In this document: positions 9,732-16,725 of the stretch, piece by piece | How the letters are laid out: the number at the start of each line of letters is the position of its first letter | Numbering within the stretch: position 1 is the stretch's first letter | Source: Rossellomorea aquimaris | GTDB lineage: Bacteria; Bacillota; Bacilli; Bacillales; Bacillaceae_B | Assembly: GCF_000935355.1 (NCBI RefSeq) | Contig: NZ_JXZC01000005.1 | Location: forward strand, 124,001-188,000 | Direction of reading: 5' to 3' | Length of the DNA stretch: 64,000 nucleotides | Program-made: the position numbers and the translations under genes | The notes under the pieces: model-generated | Database searches by the model: none | What the model was told of the DNA's origin: nothing | Seen by the model: only the letters and a program-made list of their open reading frames with translations

Positions 9732-10438
9732 CTCACTACCTCCCCTAAAGAAATCCCTTCTGAGATCCCCTTCTCCATGATCTGTTTATTTTCAGCTAAA
9801 CTATTACCCTTAACGAATAAACTTGTGCTCCCGGCAACCAGGATATCCGCACCTGCATCTACTAAACTAGGAATTGATTCAAGGGAGACTCTTCCATCTA
9901 CCTCTATTCTAGTACTCAAGCCCTTCTCTTGAATGTATCGATGAAGGTCCTTTACCTTTTTCACTGCATAAGATATCTGTTTTTCTCCCTTATCCGTTGC
10001 AAAACCAGGATTGATTAACATTAATAAAACCGTATCGCATTGAGGCAGCACATAGTCCAGAACCGATAATGGAGTGGCAGGGTTCAAGGCAATTCCCACT
10101 TTCGCTCCGCTATTTCTGATCAAATTGACATAACGATCGATATGAACGCTGCTCTCTATATGAAATGTGATTTGTTCCACACCGATATCAATCATCTCTT
10201 GAATGAAAAACTCATTTTCCTTGGCCATGATATGAACATCAAAATCCATATTTGTGATTTTTCTCAGTTGTTTAACTGTGTCGATCCCGAGTGGCATACT
10301 GGGACTAAATGAACCGTCGATGATGTCTATATGTAAAGTGTCGATTCCCACTCTCTCAATCTCTCTCACACTCTTTTCTAAATTACACAAATCCGCACAC
10401 ATAATCGATGGAGCAATCGATATTTTTCTATTTTGCAT
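9728..10438 (-). CDS. Ribulose-phosphate/allulose-6-phosphate 3-epimerase family protein
   Basis: This TIM-barrel epimerase acts at C3 of a ketose phosphate. It is 236 residues. It keeps family features: SIAPSIMCADL at the N-terminus, metal-ligand and acid/base segments LHIDIIDGSF and DFDVHIM, and the second catalytic Asp in RIEVDGRVS near residue 175. It is the first gene of the minus-strand operon and overlaps the isomerase gene by 4 nt. Rpe (pentose-5-phosphate) and AlsE (allulose-6-phosphate) cannot be separated by eye. The PTS hexitol context favours an AlsE-like role, which is inference. Confidence 0.82.
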   Translation of the reverse strand: MQNRKISIAPSIMCADLCNLEKSVREIERVGIDTLHIDIIDGSFSPSMPLGIDTVKQLRKITNMDFDVHIMAKENEFFIQEMIDIGVEQITFHIESSVHIDRYVNLIRNSGAKVGIALNPATPLSVLDYVLPQCDTVLLMLINPGFATDKGEKQISYAVKKVKDLHRYIQEKGLSTRIEVDGRVSLESIPSLVDAGADILVAGSTSLFVKGNSLAENKQIMEKGISEGISLGEVVR

Positions 10439-10504
10439 GTTAGTGCCTCCTTGTTCTGTTTTTACAAGTATAAAGCGATTTCAATTAAAAGTAAATATAT
10501 AATT

Positions 10505-10538
10505 TGCATGTTTTTATTAAATTTATGCACGTTTATAA
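10505..10538. promoter_or_regulatory. Tandem direct repeats, candidate operator of the DeoR regulator
   Basis: TGCATGTTTTTAT at 10505-10517 and TGCACGTTTATAA at 10526-10538 are near-identical boxes 21 bp apart, two helical turns. They lie between the epimerase start and the divergent deoR-type gene. DeoR-family repressors commonly bind tandem direct repeats. The link is inferred from position. Confidence 0.45.
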
Positions 10539-10580
10539 TTGTTTGGCGTGGAGATAATGAGTTGTGGTAGTATTTACATA

Positions 10581-10899
10581 TAGGCTCTTTTCGTAAAGTT
10601 TGAGGTTATCTTAAGGTAGCAAGCAGTAGTTGATTTCCGCTGCAGGATGCTTGCTTTCCGCGGGGCGTGAGTTTAGCCTCCTCGGGCTTTGCCCTGTGGG
10701 GTCTCAACTTTCCCGCTATTCCCGCAGGAGTCGAGTATCCTTCCGCTCCAATCAACTTTCTGAGCATAAATCCTCGTTAGAATTAGTGAAAAATAAGACT
10801 TTTAGCAAATAATCTTTTTTTAGGTCCAACACATACTGATTGACAGAGCTCAAGCAGACCTTATGTTAAAAAAGCAACAATCTTTACGAAAAGAGCCTA
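10581..10899. mobile_element. MITE-like element with perfect 18-bp terminal inverted repeats
   Basis: The ends are TAGGCTCTTTTCGTAAAG (10581-10598) and its exact reverse complement (10882-10899). The outer TA of each end could be a TA target duplication. The 319-bp interior encodes nothing credible and contains a GC-rich core (TTTCCGCGGGGCG, CCTCCTCGGGC, CCCGCAGGAGTCGAG, CCGCTCCAATCAAC) that I recognise as a repeat scattered through many Bacillaceae genomes. It is inserted between the tandem operator boxes and the regulator gene, and so separates the two divergent promoters. Confidence 0.75.
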
Positions 10900-10936
10900 A
10901 ATATAATATTTATATTTAATTAAGGGTGAAAAGCCA

Positions 10937-11689
10937 TTGTTAAAACTTGAACGTCAACAAAAAATAGTAGAGATCTTAAATGAAGAGCAGAAAGTGATTG
11001 CAGCTGATTTAAGTCAACGTCTTTCCGTTTCAGAAGATACCATACGCAGGGATTTGAAAGAACTGGATAACAAAGGGTTAATTCGGAGGGTTCACAGCGG
11101 AGCTTTAAGAATAGGTCCACCGGTTGTAGACTTTACCACAAGGCAGGACGTTTTGAATGAAGTTAAAATAGATTTAGCAAAAAAAGCATTAGAATTCATT
11201 AGGGATAACATGGTTCTGTTAATTGATGGTGGAACGACCAATCTACATCTTGTTAAACAACTGCCCTTAACGTTAAAAGCAACAGTCGTCACAAATAGTC
11301 CTCCGATTGCTACTGCCTTAATGAATCATCATGATATCGAAGTGATCATGATCGGCGGAACCCTTTTTAAAGAATCCATGGTGAATTTAGGGATAGATAC
11401 GGTGGAGTCATTAAATAATTTGAGGGCTGATTTATACGTAATGGGCATTCATAAAATTGATCCTAATATTGGGATTAGTGTACCCAGCTTAGCCGAGGCT
11501 GCTGTTAAAAGAAAGATGGTCTCCATATCAAATGAAGTGCTCGGGATGGTGACATCTGATAAATTAAACACGTTTTCTAATCACATCGTTTCTCCTTTAA
11601 ACGTCTTAACTTATCTGATTACAGATAATATTCAACCTGATATTACGAGATTATATGAAAGCCAACAAATAACTGTAATAAATGAATAG
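10937..11689 (+). CDS. DeoR-family transcriptional regulator of the polyol operon
   Basis: It likely represses the divergent PTS operon and senses a phosphorylated sugar intermediate. It is 250 residues. The N-terminal DeoR winged HTH contains RQQKIVEIL and RLSVSEDTIRRDLKEL (residues 5-40). The C-terminal sugar-isomerase-like sensor domain contains LLIDGGTTN, VTNSPPIA and VIMIGG. I chose the TTG at 10937 because AAGGGTG lies 8 nt upstream and the HTH begins immediately; there is no nearby ATG. The MITE-like element lies just upstream, so this promoter may be partly supplied by it. Confidence 0.88.
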   Translation: MLKLERQQKIVEILNEEQKVIAADLSQRLSVSEDTIRRDLKELDNKGLIRRVHSGALRIGPPVVDFTTRQDVLNEVKIDLAKKALEFIRDNMVLLIDGGTTNLHLVKQLPLTLKATVVTNSPPIATALMNHHDIEVIMIGGTLFKESMVNLGIDTVESLNNLRADLYVMGIHKIDPNIGISVPSLAEAAVKRKMVSISNEVLGMVTSDKLNTFSNHIVSPLNVLTYLITDNIQPDITRLYESQQITVINE

Positions 11690-11711
11690 GATTTCTGAAT
11701 ACAAGAACATC

Positions 11712-11768
11712 AAAAAAACTCGTCCTTAACTATTGTTAGGGACGAGTTAATACCCACGATACCATCCT
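11712..11768 (-). promoter_or_regulatory. Orphan 3' half of a T-box leader (antiterminator box plus terminator)
   Basis: On the minus strand AGGATGGTATCGTGGG (11768-11753) is a near match to the T-box consensus. It is followed by a hairpin with AACTCGTCC and GGACGAGTT arms (11717-11749) and a T7 tract. The order and sequence closely follow the ileS T-box at 44085-44370. No stem I, specifier loop or downstream synthetase gene is present; what follows on that strand is the 3' end of the deoR-type gene. It probably works now only as the terminator of the DUF5661 gene. Confidence 0.75.
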
Positions 11769-11833
11769 GATTCTATAAACAATCCCATTAAAAGTTTCAA
11801 ATAGGTGTAGAACGTCCCCACCTACTTGTCATT

Positions 11834-12136
11834 TCATTTGTTCCAATACGCTTTTGCCTCATCTTCAAGAACTTTCAACCTTCTATAATAATCAGGAAAT
11901 TCGTTTAAATGAGCCAATGCAATTTTCCCGGTAGTAATGGGATCATCCGCCGTTACATTTGTTGGATTGTATTTTTTTCCGTGTTCAAGTTCAGTGTTTA
12001 CTCCCATCCAAAACTCAGTTAAATTAAATTTACTGGTGGTAAAATCGATGCCTAACAGTAATGCTATGGCTGCTACTTCCTCTTTAGAATAGCTGGTCTT
12101 GAAAGTGTTTGGCTGAGTGGCAGTAGGTCTGTACAT
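11834..12136 (-). CDS. DUF5661-type small protein of unknown function
   Basis: This is a 100-residue soluble protein recalled as DUF5661-like. It has a helical N-terminal half (EEVAAIALLLGIDFTTSKF), a central FWMGVNTELEHGKKY segment and an Asp-rich turn VTADDPITTGKIAL. No signal peptide or membrane segment is seen. The only start is the ATG at 12136, since TAA closes the frame four codons upstream, and it lacks a recognisable ribosome binding site. The 5' end may therefore be truncated or rearranged. A decayed paralog lies at 5640-5790. Function unknown. Confidence 0.6.
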   Translation of the reverse strand: MYRPTATQPNTFKTSYSKEEVAAIALLLGIDFTTSKFNLTEFWMGVNTELEHGKKYNPTNVTADDPITTGKIALAHLNEFPDYYRRLKVLEDEAKAYWNK

Positions 12137-12221
12137 GAACCCGGTACATTAATGGTTCACCGTGCCGAGGGTCTGAGCCCAATATGCTAGTTATTCTATA
12201 AAGGACAAGCTTTCACACAAA

Positions 12222-12248
12222 AAAGACAGCCCCTATTTGGCTGTCTTT
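12222..12248 (-). terminator. Terminator of the metNIQ-amidohydrolase operon
   Basis: AAAGACAGCC and GGCTGTCTTT form a 10-bp stem with a 7-nt loop, with a T run following on the minus strand, directly after the stop at 12255. Confidence 0.85.
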
Positions 12249-12254
12249 CCAACC

Positions 12255-13451
12255 TTACTTACTTGCACGGAACTCTTCCCATATTTCCTCTAAAAGCTGC
12301 TCATCCGTCAGCAGTTCATACCCCGTCAGCGCAAGTGCCTTCGCCCCGATCACAAGCGCCCGGTCACCCTCGCTGGATTTGGCCGCTTCCCTGAATTCGT
12401 TCGTGTGGACGACGAGGGATTCGGGGCCGATTTTGATGTAGGGGTGGATGGTCGGGACCACCCGGCTGACGTTTCCGGCATCGGAGGAACCGAGTCCCTT
12501 TCGTTCTGTATCGTCGAAGTATTCCCCCAGTGACTCGATGGAGCGCTGGAATACTTGATCGAAACGGCGGTTGAGCTGAAAGTGATCGACTTCATTTTGG
12601 ATTTTGATGACATTCAGTTCTGTACCCGTGGCAAGTGCCGATCCCTCAGCGATGGCTTTCACTTTCTTCGTGACTCCATTGCATGCTTCCCTGGTGGCAG
12701 CACGTATATAGAAGCGGGCTTTTGCATAGTCAGGGACGATATTGGGTGCGTCCCCGCCGTGGGTGATGATGCCGTGGATCCTTACATCATCGGTCACGTG
12801 CTGGCGAAGGGCGTTAATGCCGTTGAACAGCTGGATCACACCATCAAGGGCATTGATGCCGTCTTCAGGAGAAGCTGCCGCATGGGCAGACCTTCCTTTA
12901 AATTCGAAATCAAGCGGGTCCACCGCAAGGGTTTTCCCTGTCTGTGTTGTCCTGTTGAACGGATGGACCATCATGCAGGCATCCACTCCTTCGAACAAGC
13001 CCGCCTTAACAAAACTGCCCTTCGCACTTCCATTCGGACCGCCTTCCTCGGCAGGCGTCCCGAACACCACCACTTCCCCTCCTGTTTCATCAAGTACGGA
13101 GGACAGGGCGATGGCCGCCCCGCAGCTTGCCGTCCCGATGATATTGTGACCGCAGGCGTGACCGAGTCCAGGCAGGGCGTCATATTCAGCCAGGTAGCCG
13201 ATCACCGGCCCTTCTTTTCCTGAATGTTTGCGTGCCACAAAGGAAGTCTCATGGCCCGCCACTCCCCGTTCAATGGAGAACCCGTTGGCTGCAAGGAGGG
13301 TGGTCAAGGTCTCTGAAGCAAAGAACTCTTCGTTACCGATTTCAGGATTGTCGTGGATCTGATGGCTGGTCGACACGAGTTTCACAGCCAGTTGATCCAC
13401 TGCCGAGAGAATGTTGTTTTTACGATTGGCAATCGCTGCTGGTTGACTCAT
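12255..13451 (-). CDS. M20-family amidohydrolase (peptidase/N-acyl amino acid hydrolase)
   Basis: This is a cytoplasmic metal-dependent hydrolase that removes acyl or aminoacyl groups. It is 398 residues, of the M20D (AbgB/YxeP-like) type. Metal-binding motifs are visible: HACGHN near residue 100, the catalytic EEGG near 137, and a lid domain with KGRSAHAAASPEDGINA. The start follows AGGAGGGAAAAGAG. As the last gene of the S-box operon after metQ, it probably frees methionine or a related sulfur amino acid from an N-acyl or dipeptide form. That role is inferred from context. Confidence 0.85.
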   Translation of the reverse strand: MSQPAAIANRKNNILSAVDQLAVKLVSTSHQIHDNPEIGNEEFFASETLTTLLAANGFSIERGVAGHETSFVARKHSGKEGPVIGYLAEYDALPGLGHACGHNIIGTASCGAAIALSSVLDETGGEVVVFGTPAEEGGPNGSAKGSFVKAGLFEGVDACMMVHPFNRTTQTGKTLAVDPLDFEFKGRSAHAAASPEDGINALDGVIQLFNGINALRQHVTDDVRIHGIITHGGDAPNIVPDYAKARFYIRAATREACNGVTKKVKAIAEGSALATGTELNVIKIQNEVDHFQLNRRFDQVFQRSIESLGEYFDDTERKGLGSSDAGNVSRVVPTIHPYIKIGPESLVVHTNEFREAAKSSEGDRALVIGAKALALTGYELLTDEQLLEEIWEEFRASK

Positions 13452-13463
13452 CTCTTTTCCCTC

Positions 13464-14300
13464 CTAATGTAATTCACTGACCGGCACGAATGTCGGGATC
13501 AGGGAATCTTTGTATGTTTTCTTGATATGTTCTGCTACGTCATCTTGCTGATAGAGCTCCACAATCTTTTGATAGGTCTTGTTGTCCTTCTCTTTTTCCT
13601 GTGCGGCAATGATATTGATGAACGGCTTGGATTCCGCCCCTTCGATATAGATGCTGTCGTCAACCGGGACCATCCCTGCTTCAACCGCCACACCATTATT
13701 GATGATCGATGCCGCCACATCCGGCAGTACCCTCGGGGTCTGGGCAGCGACGACCGGTGTGAATTCAAGTTTTTTCGGGTTTTCCTTGATGGCTTCGAGA
13801 CCCTGTGACTGATCAAATCCTTCTTTTAGCTTGATCAACCCTGCTTCTTCCAACAGGAGAAGGGCACGACCAAGGTTCGTCGCTTCTTGAGGAACGGCTA
13901 CTTTACTGCCTTTCGGTAAGTCTTCTACCGATTTATATTTTTCCGAATAGATTCCCATCGGCGCGATAATCGTCGAGCCGATCGGTACAAGATCCAGATT
14001 ATGTTCTTCCACGAAAGAATCAAAATACGAAATCGTCTGGAAGGCGTTCAGGTCGATATCCCCATCGGCCAGTGCCTGGTTCGGTCTCACGTAATCGGCA
14101 AACTCCACAATCTCGATTTCAATTCCTTCCTTCGCTGCTTTCTCCTTCATATACTCCCAAATCGGCACCCCGGATCCATTCACTCCGACTTTAACAACTT
14201 CTTTTTCACCTGAGCCGGATGCACTGTCTCCCGAGCAGCCGCTCAATATAAGGGTGATTAATAGAATGGCGATACTTGCCAGGCTGATTGATTTTTTCAT
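13464..14300 (-). CDS. metQ: Methionine ABC transporter substrate-binding lipoprotein MetQ
   Basis: This is the methionine receptor of the MetNIQ importer. It is 278 residues and begins with a lipoprotein signal ending LILSGCSG. The NlpA/MetQ fold follows with VGVNGSGVPIWEYMKE, the substrate segment FQTISYFDSF, VAVPQEATNLGRALLLLEEAGLI, and ALADGDIDLNAFQ. It lies 11 nt after metI in the S-box-controlled operon. Confidence 0.93.
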   Translation of the reverse strand: MKKSISLASIAILLITLILSGCSGDSASGSGEKEVVKVGVNGSGVPIWEYMKEKAAKEGIEIEIVEFADYVRPNQALADGDIDLNAFQTISYFDSFVEEHNLDLVPIGSTIIAPMGIYSEKYKSVEDLPKGSKVAVPQEATNLGRALLLLEEAGLIKLKEGFDQSQGLEAIKENPKKLEFTPVVAAQTPRVLPDVAASIINNGVAVEAGMVPVDDSIYIEGAESKPFINIIAAQEKEKDNKTYQKIVELYQQDDVAEHIKKTYKDSLIPTFVPVSELH

Positions 14301-14311
14301 ATTCCTCTCTC

Positions 14312-14974
14312 CTAACGTCTTCTGATGATTTTTGATAATGTATTTCCTGCTGTCTGCAGTCCCTGCACCATCACAATTAAAATGATGACGGTCACGATCA
14401 TGACGGATGTTTCAAATCGCTGATATCCGTAAGCGATGGCCAGATCTCCAAGACCACCGCCTCCGACTGCCCCGGCCATGGCCGATGCACCAACAAGGCC
14501 GATGGTCGCGATCGTGATATTCAGGACCAGTGTACTCAATGCTTCCGGAATGAGGATTCCGAAGATGATCTGCCACGGCCCGGCCCCCATGGACTCCGCC
14601 GCTTCAATGACACCCGGTTCCACTTCAAGGAGGGCGCTCTCTATCAGTCTTGCAATATACGGTGCCGCAAATACGACAAGCGGCACGACCGCTGCCGCCG
14701 TTCCGATCGATGTACCCACTACCAATCTTGTAAAGGGGATGATGGCCACCATCAAGATGATGAACGGGACCGAGCGGAACACGTTGATGATGCTGCTCAA
14801 TATGGAAAAGACGACTTTATTTTCAAGTAAGTGCCCCTTTCTCGTCACCACAACGATGATGCCGAGGGGAAGCCCAATCAACGTTGCAAATAGAAGGGAG
14901 AATGACACCATTGCCAAGGTATCCCATGTCGCTTCTATAATTTTTGGCCAGAATAATTCCCAGTTAACTTGCAC
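14312..14974 (-). CDS. metI: Methionine ABC transporter permease MetI
   Basis: This is the membrane channel of the methionine importer, 220 residues with about five membrane segments. The family stretches NVFRSVPFIILMVAIIPFTR and AAESMGAGPWQIIFGILIPEAL (the EAA loop contacting MetN) are present. It overlaps metN by 11 nt and precedes metQ. Confidence 0.94.
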   Translation of the reverse strand: MQVNWELFWPKIIEATWDTLAMVSFSLLFATLIGLPLGIIVVVTRKGHLLENKVVFSILSSIINVFRSVPFIILMVAIIPFTRLVVGTSIGTAAAVVPLVVFAAPYIARLIESALLEVEPGVIEAAESMGAGPWQIIFGILIPEALSTLVLNITIATIGLVGASAMAGAVGGGGLGDLAIAYGYQRFETSVMIVTVIILIVMVQGLQTAGNTLSKIIRRR

Positions 14975-15989
14975 GCTTCTCCACCTCGCTCACGAATAAT
15001 CTATTCTTCCAATAATCCAGGATCTCTTCCGTTTCGTTCTTGCTGCCAATGATCTGTACGATGAGATTCCCAAACGGCTTGCCCTGGAGTTCCGTGATCT
15101 GGCCGAATAACACATTGATGTGGGCATCGAATTTCTTTGCCGTTTCGGATAGGATCGGCGTGCCCGTCGAATCCCCCTTGAAAATGAGGCGGCAGATGCG
15201 CCCTTCTGTGCTGTCATTCAATTTGTCAAGAACCGATGCCGGCAGCTGATCATTCATGACACTCTTCACAAAGTTTTTCGTCGTCGGGTTCTGCGGGTTG
15301 GAGAAGATATCGAAGACGCTTCCCTCTTCAACGATTTCCCCATTTTCCATAACCGCGACCTTATCACAGATCTCCCGGATGACCCCCATTTCGTGAGTGA
15401 TCATCACAATCGTAATGCCATACTCCGCGTTGATTCTCTTTAATAAATTCAGAATCGATTCAGTCGTCTGAGGATCAAGTGCAGATGTTGCTTCATCACA
15501 GAGTAGAATCGAAGGCGATGTCGCCAGGGCTCTTGCTATCCCCACCCTTTGCTTCTGCCCTCCTGACAGTTGATCCGGGTAATGCTTCGCTTTATCTTCA
15601 AGTCCTACAAACGCGAGCAACTCCTTTACTCTCTCGCTGATCTTTTCTTTTGGCCATTTTGCAAGTTTCAGAGGATAGGCGATATTCCCTGCCACCGTCC
15701 GGGATTGAAACAGATTGAAGTGCTGAAAAATCATTCCGATGCGGTGCCGCTCCTGCCTCAGATCGATTGCCGACTGATCTTTCAGGCTGCGCCCCTCTAT
15801 GAAAATATCACCCGATGATGGTTTCTCTAAAAAATTGAGACAGCGGACAAGCGTGCTTTTTCCCGCCCCGCTGAATCCGATCACACCATAAATCTCTCCC
15901 TTCTTCACTTCGAAGGAAACATTCTTCAATGCCGTAAATGGGCCGTCCTTCGTCTCGAATACTTTCGTAACATTCTGAACTCTGATCAT
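14964..15989 (-). CDS. metN: Methionine ABC transporter ATPase MetN
   Basis: This is the ATPase of methionine import, 341 residues. The N-terminal ABC domain has Walker A GFSGAGKST near residue 40, signature LSGGQKQRVGIARAL and Walker B ILLCDEATSALD. The C-terminal NIL/ACT-type domain (about residues 255-335), which senses intracellular methionine, contains CRLIFKGDSTGTPILSE. The ATG at 15989 follows AAAGGAGC. It is the first gene behind the SAM riboswitch. Confidence 0.95.
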   Translation of the reverse strand: MIRVQNVTKVFETKDGPFTALKNVSFEVKKGEIYGVIGFSGAGKSTLVRCLNFLEKPSSGDIFIEGRSLKDQSAIDLRQERHRIGMIFQHFNLFQSRTVAGNIAYPLKLAKWPKEKISERVKELLAFVGLEDKAKHYPDQLSGGQKQRVGIARALATSPSILLCDEATSALDPQTTESILNLLKRINAEYGITIVMITHEMGVIREICDKVAVMENGEIVEEGSVFDIFSNPQNPTTKNFVKSVMNDQLPASVLDKLNDSTEGRICRLIFKGDSTGTPILSETAKKFDAHINVLFGQITELQGKPFGNLIVQIIGSKNETEEILDYWKNRLFVSEVEKRAS

Positions 15990-16044
15990 ATAAGACTTGC
16001 TCCTTTCGCTATGTATTCTTCTTGTTGACGATCATGGCTCAAAT

Positions 16045-16213
16045 AAAAAAGTGCCCCCCTTCATAAGAAGAGAGGCACAAAAATATGTATATGTCCCGCT
16101 CTTCTCATCTTTCAAGTCAAATGACTTGATGGAATTGGCACGGTATTCATATAAGAACCCGTTGCCGAGGTATCACAGGGCCAGTCCCTCCACCTCTCTG
16201 GATAAGAAGATAT
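16045..16213 (-). ncRNA. SAM-I (S-box) riboswitch upstream of metNIQ
   Basis: On the minus strand the P1 arms TCTTCTTATC (16211-16202) and GATGAGAAGA (16109-16100) enclose the S-box core: AGAGAGGTGGAGGGACTGGCC, CTCGGCAAC and a P4 hairpin. A terminator follows (GTGCC and GGCAC arms, 16079-16049, then TTTTTT). The P1 3' strand (AGAAGAG) can pair with the terminator 5' strand (CTCTTCT), so low SAM favours antitermination. It controls metN-metI-metQ and the amidohydrolase. Confidence 0.95.
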
Positions 16214-16215
16214 CG

Positions 16216-16725
16216 CTTTATTAAGTTAAAGTTATGATGCGTTTTAGCATTAGGGTAATGGTAAATGATTATAATTGGTTTGTCAAACCTGTTTTTGAAT
16301 ATTTTGTATTATATAGGACTATTCAACTAGGGTCACTATAACCAGTCTTCAATTGGCTAATACATTCATTTCGTTTCAATTCACTAATTTACTAGAAGAA
16401 AATATTTTTATTATTCTGCCCAACCACAAAAAAATAGCAGAAATTAAAAAAGAGACTTAAAGTTAATTTCCATCTTATGAAAATCGGAGAGATCTTAAAT
16501 TTGGAGCAAGTACCATGCTGATTTCCACCTTCCATTCGTATGTGAATTCGTTCTTACCACAAGTCCGTTATGAAACTTTCCAGATACTTTGCGAGCAATC
16601 TTGGATGTTTTATACATTCAAGAAATGGGAATATTACATTCCATTGCCCTCTGATGAACGGCAGGGGTAATATTTTCACTAAAAACGATAATCAATCAAT
16701 AAAACTTAAGGAGGCTATTTTTACT
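16216..16725. other. AT-rich intergenic region between the S-box and the alcohol dehydrogenase
   Basis: Two divergent promoters must lie here, for the S-box leader and for the dehydrogenase. I see no convincing -35/-10 pair, and no small gene with a ribosome binding site. An in-frame extension of the dehydrogenase back to 16570 has no Shine-Dalgarno and is not homologous to the family. Confidence 0.4.

Noticed and set aside
9171..10438. Formaldehyde-fixing RuMP pathway (HxlA/HxlB) linked to the methanol-dehydrogenase-like gene at 16.7 kb
   Set aside because: The barrel protein keeps epimerase motifs rather than synthase motifs, and the dehydrogenase lies outside the operon with its own terminator.
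10630..10812. Open frame of 60 residues inside the MITE-like element
   Set aside because: Composition follows the repeat core, with no ribosome binding site and no protein-like features; such frames are widely mis-annotated in this repeat.
12137..12190. Second S-box or other riboswitch upstream of the DUF5661 gene
   Set aside because: The GGGCTCAGACCCTCGGCAC stretch resembles an S-box fragment by eye, but no paired P1 or terminator exists.
16570..16725. N-terminal extension of the iron alcohol dehydrogenase
   Set aside because: A strong AAGGAGG and the family N-terminus place the start at 16726.
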